Below are positions 20,181 through 35,100 of a DNA stretch of 64,000 nt, piece after piece. How positions within the stretch are numbered: position 1 is the first letter of the stretch; every line of letters starts with the position of its first letter. The notes below the pieces were generated by a model, which did not search any database, had not been told where the DNA came from, and saw only the letters and a program-made list of their open reading frames with translations. Made by a program: the position numbers and the translations under genes. This DNA is from Escarpia spicata (taxonomy: Eukaryota; Annelida; Polychaeta; Sabellida; Siboglinidae): assembly GCA_963995525.1 (NCBI GenBank), contig OZ023218.1, positions 51,844,205-51,908,204 of the forward strand, in the 5' to 3' direction.

Positions 20181-23100
20181 GTGAGTATATGCCGTGTTGT
20201 ATAGGTATATAAGTTGTCCAAATCACGGATACCACTGATCGGTTGTAGCCTTAGCCGAGGAAAACCCCAACAAAACAATGTGTGACTGACACTCACTGAC
20301 TCAGTATGTGTGCCCCATTGGCATTGCAACAAAGTCACAGAAGTGAATTTTAGATGAGGGCCATTTTGCAAAAAAACATTTCTTGAAAAATAGTGTAATG
20401 GCCAATACTATAGCTAACAACTAAAAATAAGTCGACACCTTTTTCTAGTCCTTTGGGCCGAGGCGAAGGTCCTATGGACTTCTGCCATCTCTCTGCGTCC
20501 GCTGTTAGCTGACATGTCATGATATGTCATATCTCATAAACTTTTTCTGTAATTTTGCATAGGCATCTTAGGGTACTGCCACTATGCACAAGAAATCTGT
20601 ATTTGATTGAATCAGTCTAAGGCCCCCCCCCCAGAGCCCCCGAAACTGGTAAATTTTCACATTTTGCCAATTTTTTCAAAAACTCTTCGGTAACTTTTTT
20701 CTCTGAATTTTGCATAGACATTTCATGTGGTAGTGCCACTATACACATGAAATCTTTATTTGATTGAATCATTCTAAGGACAGCTCAGGGCCCCCTAAAA
20801 TGCAAAATTGTCCTGCTCTTTCCCTACTCTTGTAAGCCTCCTGCAGCCACTGATCTCTATAAGTGGATAGTGGACTTTGCCCTGATCACTAGGGTGGCTG
20901 AGTGGAGTGGCCAGATGTAAACCTTTGTATTGGACTATCCTTGGCTCTCTGCCTGCCATTGTCCCAGTGTCAAACAGAATGCCTCCATGTGGGCTGTAAC
21001 TATAATGTGTAATGGGAATCCCTACTGCACTGGCAGAACCTGAGAAACTTTAAAACACCAATAGACATAATTATCAATACAACATAATGGTATGATCTAG
21101 GATTAAAATAATATATAAAATGAAACAACTTACGTATAATCAAGAGGTTAAAGCATATTTAGCCAAAATTATAAGGAATATTATTAAGATGTTTTACTAT
21201 ACATATTGCAGCTAATACTTCACTCCAATTCAATCATTATTTTGTCATTAATTGCTACTGTTTTTAAGTCAAAATGCATGCTATGTATATGTACCTTGTG
21301 AACAAATAGTTTTATCATAGTTCATATCTTTCTTCTTTCCATTCTGGGGGAGGGTGGTATGGGCAAAATGAGAACAGAAAATGTGTGCACATTTTCTTAA
21401 ACAACCTTTAACTGTGCCACATGTGAGATTGCAGCTCACCAACTCTCCTGCAAGGTTTCTACAACCACTGGAAATCAGCCTAAATAGCAGAGTACATCGG
21501 GATAAAATTGTACAGTATTTTTAATAACACAATAACTAATATATATAATCTTCATGAAATGGTCTACTCGAATACTATATTTCTAGGTGTATCTTCACTG
21601 GCATGTACATACTGTACACACATACTGTTTCATCATCGCCAATTCAGTAAGCACAAGGTGTGTACTGTACACACATACTGTTTTGTCATCGCCCATTCAG
21701 TAAGCACAAGGTGTGTACTGTACACACATACTGTTTCGTCATCGCCCATTCAGTAAGCACAAGGTGTGTACTGTACACACATACTGTTTCGTCATCGCCC
21801 ATTCAGTAAGCACAAGGTGTGTACTGTACACACATACTGTTTCATCCTCGCCCATTCAGTAAACACAAGATGTGTACTGTACACACATACTGTTTCATCA
21901 TCGCCCATTCAGTAAGCACAAGGTGTGTACTGTACACACATACTGTTTCATCATCGCCCATTCAGTAAGCACAAGGTGTGTACTGTACACACATACTGTT
22001 TCATCATCGCCCATTCAGTAAGCACAAGGTGTGTACTGTACACATATACTGTTTCATCATCGCCCATTCAGTAAGCACAAGGTGTGTACTGTACACACAT
22101 ACTGTTTCGTCATCGCCCATTCAGTAAACACAAGGTGTGTACTGTACACACATACTGTTTCATCATCGCCCATTCAGTAAGCACAAGGTGTGTACTGTAC
22201 ACACACACTGTTTCGTCATCGCCCATTCAGTAAACACAAGGTGTGTACTGTACACATATACTGTTTCATCATCGCCCATTCAGTAAGCACAAGGTGTGTA
22301 CTGTACACACATACTGTTTCATCATCGCCCATTCAGTAAGCACAAGGTGTGTACTGTACACATATACTGTTTCATCATCGCCCATTCAGTAAGCACAAGG
22401 TGTGTACTGTACACACATACTGTTTCATCATCGCCCATTCAGTAAGCACAAGGTGTGTACTGTACACATATACTGTTTCATCATCGCCCATTCAGTAAGC
22501 ACAAGGTGTGTACTGTACACACATACTGTTTCATCATCGCCCATTCAGTAAGCACAAGGTGTTACTGTACACATATACTGTTTCATCATCGCCCATTCAG
22601 TAAGCACAAGGTGTGTACTGTACACACACACTGTTTCGTCATCGCCCATTCAGTAAACACAAGGTGTGTACTGTACACATATACTGTTTCATCATCACCC
22701 ATTCAGTAAGCACAAGGTGTGTACTGTACACACACACTGTTTCGTCATCGCCCATTCAGTAAACACAAGGTGTGTACTGTACACATATACTGTTTCATCA
22801 TCGCCCATTCAGTAAGCACAAGGTGTTACTGTACACATATACTGTTTCATCATCGCCCATTCAGTAAGCACAAGGTGTGTACTGTACACACACACTGTTT
22901 CGTCATCGCCCATTCAGTAAACACAAGGTGTGTACTGTACACATATACTGTTTCATCATCACCCATTCAGTAAGCACAAGGTGTGTACTGTACACACACA
23001 CTGTTTCGTCATCGCCCATTCAGTAAACACAAGGTGTGTACTGTACACATATACTGTTTCATCATCGCCCATTCAGTAAGCACAAGGTGTTACTGTACAC

Positions 23101-26100
23101 ATATACTGTTTCATCCTCGCCCATTCAGTAAGCACAAGGTGTATACTGTACACATATACTGTTTCATCATCGCCCATTCAGTAAACACAAGGTGTGTACT
23201 GTACACACATACTGTTTCGTCATCGCCCATTCAGTAAACACAAGGTGTGTACTGTACACATATACTGTTTCATCATCGCCCATTCAGTAAGCACAAGGTG
23301 TTACTGTACACATATACTGTTTCATCATCGCCCATTCAGTAAGCACAAGGTGTGTACTGTACACACACACTGTTTCGTCATCGCCCATTCAGTAAACACA
23401 AGGTGTGTACTGTACACATATACTGTTTCATCATCGCCCATTCAGTAAACACAAGGTGTGTACTGTACACACATACTGTTTCGTCATCGCCCATTCAGTA
23501 AACACAAGGTGTGTACTGTACACATATACTGTTTCATCATCGCCCATTCAGTAAGCACAAGGTGTTACTGTACACATATACTGTTTCATCATCGCCCATT
23601 CAGTAAGCACAAGGTGTGTACTGTACACACATACTGTTTCGTCATCGCCCATTCAGTAAGCACAAGGTGTGTACTGTACACACATACTGTTTCGTCATCG
23701 CCCATTCAGTAAACACAAGGTGTGTACTGTACACACATACTGTTTCATCATCGCCCATTCAGTAAGCACAAGGTGTTACTGTACACATATACTGTTTCAT
23801 CATCGCCCATTCCGTAAGCACAAGGTGTGTACTGTACACACACACTGTTTCGTCATCGCCCATTCAGTAAACACAAGGTGTGTACTGTACACATATACTG
23901 TTTCATCATCGCCCATTCAGTAAGCACAAGGTGTTACTGTACACATATACTGTTTCATCATCGCCCATTCAGTAAGCACAAGGTGTGTACTGTACACACA
24001 CACTGTTTCGTCATCGCCCATTCAGTAAACACAAGGTGTGTACTGTACACATATACTGTTTCATCATCGCCCATTCAGTAAACACAAGGTGTGTACTGTA
24101 CACACATACTGTTTCATCATCGCCCATTCAGTAAGCACAAGGTGTGTACTGTACACATATACTGTTTCATCATCGCCCATTCAGTAAGCACAAGGTGTGT
24201 ACTGTACACACACACTGTTTCGTCATTGCCCATTCAGTAAACACAAGGTGTGTACTGTACACATATACTGTTTCATCATCGCCCATTCAGTAAGCACAAG
24301 GTGTTACTGTACACATATACTGTTTCATCATCGCCCATTCAGTAAGCACAAGGTGTGTACTGTACACACACACTGTTTCGTCATCGCCCATTCAGTAAAC
24401 ACAAGGTGTGTACTGTACACATATACTGTTTCATCATCGCCCATTCAGTAAACACAAGGTGTGTACTGTACACACATACTGTTTCGTCATCGCCCATTCA
24501 GTAAACACAAGGTGTGTACTGTACACATATACTGTTTCATCATCGCCCATTCAGTAAGCACAAGGTGTTACTGTACACATATACTGTTTCATCATCGCCC
24601 ATTCAGTAAACACAAGGTGTGTACTGTACACACATACTGTTTCGTCATCGCCCATTCAGTAAACACAAGGTGTGTACTGTACACATATACTGTTTCATCA
24701 TCGCCCATTCAGTAAGCACAAGGTGTTACTGTACACATATACTGTTTCATCATCGCCCATTCAGTAAGCACAAGGTGTGTACTGTACACACATACTGTTT
24801 CGTCATCGCCCATTCAGTAAGCACAAGGTGTGTACTGTACACACATACTGTTTCATCATCGCCCATTCAGTAAGCACAAGGTGTTACTGTACACACATAC
24901 TGTTTCGTCATCGCCCATTCAGTAAGCACAAGGTGTGTACTGTACACACATACTGTTTCGTCATCGCCCATTCAGTAAGCACAAGGTGTGTACTGTACAC
25001 ACATACTGTTTCATCATCGCCCATTCAGTAAGCACAAGGTGTGTACTGTACACACATACTGTTTCATCATTGCCCATTCAGTAAGCACAAGGTGTTACTG
25101 TACACACATACTGTTTCGTCATCGCCCATTCAGTAAACACAAGGTGTGTACTGTACACACATACTGTTTCGTCATCGCCCATTCAGTAAGCACAAGGTGT
25201 GTACTGTACACACATACTGTTTCGTCATCGCCCATTCAGTAAGCACAAGGTGTGTACTGTACACACATACTGTTTCATCCTCGCCCATTCAGTAAACACA
25301 AGGTGTGTACTGTACACACATACTGTTTCATCATCGCCCATTCAGTAAGCACAAGGTGTGTACTGTACACACATACTGTTTCATCATCGCCCATTCAGTA
25401 AGTACAAGGTGTGTACTGTACACACATACTGTTTCATCATCGCCCATTCAGTAAGCACAAGGTGTGTACTGTACACACATACTGTTTCGTCATCGCCCAT
25501 TCAGTAAGCACAAGGTGTGTACTGTACACACATACTGTTTCGTCATCGCCCATTCAGTAAGCACAAGGTGTGTACTGTACACACATACTGTTTCATCCTC
25601 GCCCATTCAGTAAACACAAGGTGTGTACTGTACACACATACTGTTTCGTCATCGCCCATTCAGTAAGCACAAGGTGTGTACTGTACACACATACTGTTTC
25701 ATCATCGCCCATTCAGTAAGCACAAGGTGTGTACTGTACACACATACTGTTTCGTCATCGCCCATTCAGTAAGCACAAGGTGTGTACTGTACACACATAC
25801 TGTTTCATCTTCGCCCATTCAGTAAGCACAAGGTGTGTACTGTACATACATTCTGTTTTATCATCGCCCATTCAGTAAGCACAAGGTGTGTACTGTACAC
25901 ACATACTGTTTCGTCATCGCCCATTCAGTAAGCACAAGGTGTGTACTGTACACACATACTGTTTCATCCTCGCCCATTCAGTAAACACAAGGTGTGTACT
26001 GTACACACATACTGTTTCATCATCGCCCATTCAGTAAGCACAAGGTGTGTACTGTACACACATACTGTTTCATCATCGCCCATTCAGTAAGTACAAGGTG

Positions 26101-29100
26101 TGTACTGTACACACATACTGTTTCGTCATCGCCCATTCAGTAAGCACAAGGTGTGTACTGTACACACATACTGTTTCGTCATCGCCCATTCAGTAAGCAC
26201 AAGGTGTGTACTGTACACACATACTGTTTCGTCATCGCCCATTCAGTAAACACAAGGTGTGTACTGTACACACATACTGTTTCGTCATCGCCCATTCAGT
26301 AAGCACAAGGTGTGTACTGTACACACATACTGTTTCGTCATCGCCCATTCAGTAAGCACAAGGTGTGTACTGTACACACATACTGTTTCATCCTCGCCCA
26401 TTCAGTAAACACAAGGTGTGTACTGTACACACATACTGTTTCGTCCTCGCCCATTCAGTAAGCACAAGGTGTGTACTGTACACACATACTGTTTCATCAT
26501 CGCCCATTCAGTAAGCACAAGGTGTGTACTGTACACATATACTGTTTCATCATCGCCCATTCAGTAAGCACAAGGTGTGTACTGTACACACATACTGTTT
26601 CATCATCGCCCATTCAGTAAGCACAAGGTGTGTACTGTACACACATACTGTTTCATCATCGCCCATTCAGTAAGCACAAGGTGTGTACTGTACACACATA
26701 CTGTTTCATCATCGCCCATTCAGTAAGCACAAGGTGTTACTGTACACATATACTGTTTCATCATCGCCCATTCAGTAAGCACAAGGTGTGTACTGTACAC
26801 ACACACTGTTTCGTCATCGCCCATTCAGTAAACACAAGGTGTGTACTGTACACATATACTGTTTCATCATCGCCCATTCAGTAAGCACAAGGTGTGTACT
26901 GTACACACACACTGTTTCGTCATCGCCCATTCAGTAAACACAAGGTGTGTACTGTACACATATACTGTTTCATCATCGCCCATTCAGTAAGCACAAGGTG
27001 TTACTGTACACATATACTGTTTCATCATCGCCCATTCAGTAAGCACAAGGTGTGTACTGTACACACACACTGTTTCGTCATCGCCCATTCAGTAAACACA
27101 AGGTGTGTACTGTACACATATACTGTTTCATCATCGCCCATTCAGTAAACACAAGGTGTGTACTGTACACACATACTGTTTCGTCATCGCCCATTCAGTA
27201 AACACAAGGTGTGTACTGTACACATATACTGTTTCATCATCGCCCATTCAGTAAGCACAAGGTGTGTACTGTACACACATACTGTTTCGTCATCGCCCAT
27301 TCAGTAAGCACAAGGTGTGTACTGTACACACATACTGTTTCATCCTCGCCCATTCAGTAAACAGAAGGTGTGTACTGTACACACATACTGTTTCGTCCTC
27401 GCCCATTCAGTAAGCACAAGGTGTGTACTGTACACACATACTGTTTCATCATCGCCCATTCAGTAAGCACGAGGTGTGTACTGTACACACATACTGTTTC
27501 ATCATCGCCCATTCAGTAAGCACAAGGTGTGTACTGTACACATATACTGTTTCATCATCGCCCATTCAGTAAGCACAAGGTGTGTACTGTACACACATAC
27601 TGTTTCATCATCGCCCATTCAGTAAGCACAAGGTGTGTACTGTACACATATACTGTTTCATCATCGCCCATTCAGTAAGCACAAGGTGTGTACTGTACAC
27701 ACATACTGTTTCATCATCGCCCATTCAGTAAGCACAAGGTGTTACTGTACACATATACTGTTTCATCATCGCCCATTCAGTAAGCACAAGGTGTGTACTG
27801 TACACACACACTGTTTCGTCATCGCCCATTCAGTAAACACAAGGTGTGTACTGTACACATATACTGTTTCATCATCACCCATTCAGTAAGCACAAGGTGT
27901 GTACTGTACACACACACTGTTTCGTCATCGCCCATTCAGTAAACACAAGGTGTGTACTGTACACATATACTGTTTCATCATCGCCCATTCAGTAAGCACA
28001 AGGTGTTACTGTACACATATACTGTTTCATCATCGCCCATTCAGTAAGCACAAGGTGTGTACTGTACACACACACTGTTTCGTCATCGCCCATTCAGTAA
28101 ACACAAGGTGTGTACTGTACACATATACTGTTTCATCATCACCCATTCAGTAAGCACAAGGTGTGTACTGTACACACACACTGTTTCGTCATCGCCCATT
28201 CAGTAAACACAAGGTGTGTACTGTACACATATACTGTTTCATCATCGCCCATTCAGTAAGCACAAGGTGTTACTGTACACATATACTGTTTCATCCTCGC
28301 CCATTCAGTAAGCACAAGGTGTATACTGTACACATATACTGTTTCATCATCGCCCATTCAGTAAACACAAGGTGTGTACTGTACACACATACTGTTTCGT
28401 CATCGCCCATTCAGTAAACACAAGGTGTGTACTGTACACATATACTGTTTCATCATCGCCCATTCAGTAAGCACAAGGTGTTACTGTACACATATACTGT
28501 TTCATCATCGCCCATTCAGTAAGCACAAGGTGTGTACTGTACACACACACTGTTTCGTCATCGCCCATTCAGTAAACACAAGGTGTGTACTGTACACATA
28601 TACTGTTTCATCATCGCCCATTCAGTAAACACAAGGTGTGTACTGTACACACATACTGTTTCGTCATCGCCCATTCAGTAAACACAAGGTGTGTACTGTA
28701 CACATATACTGTTTCATCATCGCCCATTCAGTAAGCACAAGGTGTTACTGTACACATATACTGTTTCATCATCGCCCATTCAGTAAGCACAAGGTGTGTA
28801 CTGTACACACATACTGTTTCGTCATCGCCCATTCAGTAAGCACAAGGTGTGTACTGTACACACATACTGTTTCGTCATCGCCCATTCAGTAAACACAAGG
28901 TGTGTACTGTACACACATACTGTTTCATCATCGCCCATTCAGTAAGCACAAGGTGTTACTGTACACATATACTGTTTCATCATCGCCCATTCAGTAAGCA
29001 CAAGGTGTGTACTGTACACACACACTGTTTCGTCATCGCCCATTCAGTAAACACAAGGTGTGTACTGTACACATATACTGTTTCATCATCGCCCATTCAG

Positions 29101-32100
29101 TAAGCACAAGGTGTTACTGTACACATATACTGTTTCATCATCGCCCATTCAGTAAGCACAAGGTGTGTACTGTACACACACACTGTTTCGTCATCGCCCA
29201 TTCAGTAAACACAAGGTGTGTACTGTACACATATACTGTTTCATCATCGCCCATTCAGTAAACACAAGGTGTGTACTGTACACACATACTGTTTCATCAT
29301 CGCCCATTCAGTAAGCACAAGGTGTGTACTGTACACATATACTGTTTCATCATCGCCCATTCAGTAAGCACAAGGTGTGTACTGTACACACACACTGTTT
29401 CGTCATCGCCCATTCAGTAAACACAAGGTGTGTACTGTACACATATACTGTTTCATCATCGCCCATTCAGTAAGCACAAGGTGTTACTGTACACATATAC
29501 TGTTTCATCATCGCCCATTCAGTAAGCACAAGGTGTGTACTGTACACACACACTGTTTCGTCATCGCCCATTCAGTAAACACAAGGTGTGTACTGTACAC
29601 ATATACTGTTTCATCATCGCCCATTCAGTAAACACAAGGTGTGTACTGTACACACATACTGTTTCGTCATCGCCCATTCAGTAAACACAAGGTGTGTACT
29701 GTACACATATACTGTTTCATCATCGCCCATTCAGTAAGCACAAGGTGTTACTGTACACATATACTGTTTCATCATCGCCCATTCAGTAAACACAAGGTGT
29801 GTACTGTACACACATACTGTTTCGTCATCGCCCATTCAGTAAACACAAGGTGTGTACTGTACACATATACTGTTTCATCATCGCCCATTCAGTAAGCACA
29901 AGGTGTGTACTGTACACACATACTGTTTCGTCATCGCCCATTCAGTAAGCACAAGGTGTGTACTGTACACACATACTGTTTCATCATCGCCCATTCAGTA
30001 AGCACAAGGTGTTACTGTACACACATACTGTTTCGTCATCGCCCATTCAGTAAGCACAAGGTGTGTACTGTACACACATACTGTTTCGTCATCGCCCATT
30101 CAGTAAGCACAAGGTGTGTACTGTACACACATACTGTTTCATCATCGCCCATTCAGTAAGCACAAGGTGTGTACTGTACACACATACTGTTTCATCATTG
30201 CCCATTCAGTAAGCACAAGGTGTTACTGTACACACATACTGTTTCGTCATCGCCCATTCAGTAAACACAAGGTGTGTACTGTACACACATACTGTTTCGT
30301 CATCGCCCATTCAGTAAGCACAAGGTGTGTACTGTACACACATACTGTTTCGTCATCGCCCATTCAGTAAGCACAAGGTGTGTACTGTACACACATACTG
30401 TTTCATCCTCGCCCATTCAGTAAACACAAGGTGTGTACTGTACACACATACTGTTTCATCATCGCCCATTCAGTAAGCACAAGGTGTGTACTGTACACAC
30501 ATACTGTTTCATCATCGCCCATTCAGTAAGTACAAGGTGTGTACTGTACACACATACTGTTTCATCATCGCCCATTCAGTAAGCACAAGGTGTGTACTGT
30601 ACACACATACTGTTTCGTCATCGCCCATTCAGTAAGCACAAGGTGTGTACTGTACACACATACTGTTTCGTCATCGCCCATTCAGTAAGCACAAGGTGTG
30701 TACTGTACACACATACTGTTTCATCCTCGCCCATTCAGTAAACACAAGGTGTGTACTGTACACACATACTGTTTCGTCATCGCCCATTCAGTAAGCACAA
30801 GGTGTGTACTGTACACACATACTGTTTCATCATCGCCCATTCAGTAAGCACAAGGTGTGTACTGTACACACATACTGTTTCGTCATCGCCCATTCAGTAA
30901 GCACAAGGTGTGTACTGTACACACATACTGTTTCATCTTCGCCCATTCAGTAAGCACAAGGTGTGTACTGTACATACATTCTGTTTTATCATCGCCCATT
31001 CAGTAAGCACAAGGTGTGTACTGTACACACATACTGTTTCGTCATCGCCCATTCAGTAAGCACAAGGTGTGTACTGTACACACATACTGTTTCATCCTCG
31101 CCCATTCAGTAAACACAAGGTGTGTACTGTACACACATACTGTTTCATCATCGCCCATTCAGTAAGCACAAGGTGTGTACTGTACACACATACTGTTTCG
31201 TCATCGCCCATTCAGTAAACACAAGGTGTGTACTGTACACATATACTGTTTCATCATCGCCCATTCAGTAAGCACAAGGTGTGTACTGTACACACATACT
31301 GTTTCGTCATCGCCCATTCAGTAAGCACAAGGTGTGTACTGTACACACATACTGTTTCATCCTCGCCCATTCAGTAAACACAAGGTGTGTACTGTACACA
31401 CATACTGTTTCGTCCTCGCCCATTCAGTAAGCACAAGGTGTGTACTGTACACACATACTGTTTCATCATCGCCCATTCAGTAAGCACGAGGTGTGTACTG
31501 TACACACATACTGTTTCATCATCGCCCATTCAGTAAGCACAAGGTGTGTACTGTACACATATACTGTTTCATCATCGCCCATTCAGTAAGCACAAGGTGT
31601 GTACTGTACACACATACTGTTTCATCATCGCCCATTCAGTAAGCACAAGGTGTGTACTGTACACATATACTGTTTCATCATCGCCCATTCAGTAAGCACA
31701 AGGTGTGTACTGTACACACATACTGTTTCATCATCGCCCATTCAGTAAGCACAAGGTGTTACTGTACACATATACTGTTTCATCATCGCCCATTCAGTAA
31801 GCACAAGGTGTGTACTGTACACACACACTGTTTCGTCATCGCCCATTCAGTAAACACAAGGTGTGTACTGTACACATATACTGTTTCATCATCGCCCATT
31901 CAGTAAGCACAAGGTGTGTACTGTACACACACACTGTTTCGTCATCGCCCATTCAGTAAACACAAGGTGTGTACTGTACACATATACTGTTTCATCATCG
32001 CCCATTCAGTAAGCACAAGGTGTTACTGTACACATATACTGTTTCATCATCGCCCATTCAGTAAGCACAAGGTGTGTACTGTACACACACACTGTTTCGT

Positions 32101-35100
32101 CATCGCCCATTCAGTAAACACAAGGTGTGTACTGTACACATATACTGTTTCATCATCGCCCATTCAGTAAACACAAGGTGTGTACTGTACACACATACTG
32201 TTTCGTCATCGCCCATTCAGTAAACACAAGGTGTGTACTGTACACATATACTGTTTCATCATCGCCCATTCAGTAAGCACAAGGTGTTACTGTACACATA
32301 TACTGTTTCATCATCGCCCATTCAGTAAGCACAAGGTGTGTACTGTACACACACACTGTTTCGTCATCGCCCATTCAGTAAACACAAGGTGTGTACTGTA
32401 CACATATACTGTTTCATCATCGCCCATTCAGTAAACACAAGGTGTGTACTGTACACACATACTGTTTCGTCATCGCCCATTCAGTAAACACAAGGTGTGT
32501 ACTGTACACATATACTGTTTCATCATCGCCCATTCAGTAAGCACAAGGTGTTACTGTACACATATACTGTTTCATCATCGCCCATTCAGTAAGCACAAGG
32601 TGTGTACTGTACACACATACTGTTTCGTCATCGCCCATTCAGTAAGCACAAGGTGTGTACTGTACACACATACTGTTTCGTCATCGCCCATTCAGTAAAC
32701 ACAAGGTGTGTACTGTACACACATACTGTTTCATCATCGCCCATTCAGTAAGCACAAGGTGTTACTGTACACATATACTGTTTCATCATCGCCCATTCAG
32801 TAAGCACAAGGTGTGTACTGTACACACACACTGTTTCGTCATCGCCCATTCAGTAAACACAAGGTGTGTACTGTACACATATACTGTTTCATCATCGCCC
32901 ATTCAGTAAGCACAAGGTGTTACTGTACACATATACTGTTTCATCATCGCCCATTCAGTAAGCACAAGGTGTGTACTGTACACACACACTGTTTCGTCAT
33001 CGCCCATTCAGTAAACACAAGGTGTGTACTGTACACATATACTGTTTCATCATCGCCCATTCAGTAAGCACAAGGTGTGTACTGTACACACATACTGTTT
33101 CATCATCGCCCATTCAGTAAGCACAAGGTGTGTACTGTACACATATACTGTTTCATCATCGCCCATTCAGTAAGCACAAGGTGTGTACTGTACACACACA
33201 CTGTTTCGTCATCGCCCATTCAGTAAACACAAGGTGTGTACTGTACACATATACTGTTTCATCATCGCCCATTCAGTAAGCACAAGGTGTTACTGTACAC
33301 ATATACTGTTTCATCATCGCCCATTCAGTAAGCACAAGGTGTGTACTGTACACACACACTGTTTCGTCATCGCCCATTCAGTAAACACAAGGTGTGTACT
33401 GTACACACATACTGTTCATCATTGCTCATTCAGTAAGTACAAGGTGTGTACTGTACACACATACTGTTTCATCTTCGCCCATTCAGTAAGTACAAGGTGT
33501 GTACTGTACACACATACTGTTTCATCATTGCCCATTCAGTAAGCACAAGGTGTGTACTGTACACACATACTGTTTCATCATCGCCCATTCAGTAAGAACA
33601 AGGTGTGTACTGTACACACATACTGTTTCATCTTCGCCCATTCAGTAAGAACAAGGTGTGTTCTGTACACACATACTGTTTCATCTTCGCCCATTCAGTA
33701 AGAACAAGGTGTGTACTGTACACACACACTGTTTTATCATTGCCCATTCAGTAAGCACAAGGTGTGTACTGTACACACATACTGTTTCATCTTCGCCCAT
33801 TCAGTAAGAACAAGGTGTGTACTGTACACACATACTGTTTCATCTTCGCCCATTCAGTAAGCACAAGGTGTGTACTGTACACACATACTGTTTCATCATT
33901 GCCCATTCAGTAAGCACAAGGTGTGTACTGTACACACATACTGTTTCATCATCGCCCATTCAGTAAGAACAAGGTGTGTACTGTACACACATACTGTTTC
34001 ATCTTCGCCCATTCAGTAAGAACAAGGTGTGTACTGTACACACATACTGTTTCATCTTCGCCCATTCAGTAAGCACAAGGTGTGTACTGTACACACATAC
34101 TGTTTCATCATTGCCCATTCAGTAAGCACAAGGTGTGTACTGTACACACATACTGTTTCATCATCGCCCATTCAGTAAGCACAAGGTGTGTACTGTACAC
34201 ACATACTGTTTCATCTTCGCCCATTAAGTAAGAACAAGGTGTGTACTGTACACACATACTGTTTCATCTTCGCCCATTCAGTAAGCACAAGGTGTGTACT
34301 GTACACACATACTGTTTCATCATTGCCCATTCAGTAAGAACAAGGTGTGTACTGTACACACATACTGTTTCATCTTCGCCCATTCAGTAAGAACAAGGTG
34401 TGTACTGTACACACATACTGTTTCATCTTCGCCCATTCAGTAAGCACAAGGTGTGTACTGTACACACATACTGTTTCATCATTGCCCATTCAGTAAGCAC
34501 AAGGTGTGTACTGTACACACATACTGTTTCATCATCACCCATTCAGTAAGAACAAGGTGTGTACTGTACACACATACTGTTTCATCATCGCCCATTCAGT
34601 AAGCACAAGGTGTGTACTGTACACACATACTGTTTCATCATTGCCCATTCAGTAAGCACAAGGTGTGTACTGTACACACATACTGTTTCATCATCGCCCA
34701 TTCAGTAAGTACAAGGTGTGTACTGTACACACATACTGTTTCATCTTCGCCCATTCAGTAAGCACAAGGTGTGTACTGTACACACATACTGTTTCATCAT
34801 TGCCCATTCAGTAAGCACAAGGTGTGTACTGTACACACATACTGTTTCATCATCGCCCATTCAGTAAGAACAAGGTGTGTACTGTACACACATACTATTT
34901 CATCCTCGCGGGCCGGGATTGCTGCTGATTAGATTTCATCAGTCCCAGTATCCTCTGGCATATCACCTTGTTGAAATGTGGAAGACTGGTTGAGTCTGTC
35001 GTACAGTCATCTCATTGCCAGTCAAGGGAATCAGTTTGGTGCAGTCATGGCTGATGTTACTGCATTGTTACGTCAATTATATGTAGATGTAATGTTGGGT

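Noticed and set aside
21604..34905. Possible CRISPR array or family of 84-residue proteins
   Set aside because: The repeats are directly adjacent with no unique spacers, and the setting is an animal intron. The 84-residue frames exist only because the unit variants recur every 264 bp.
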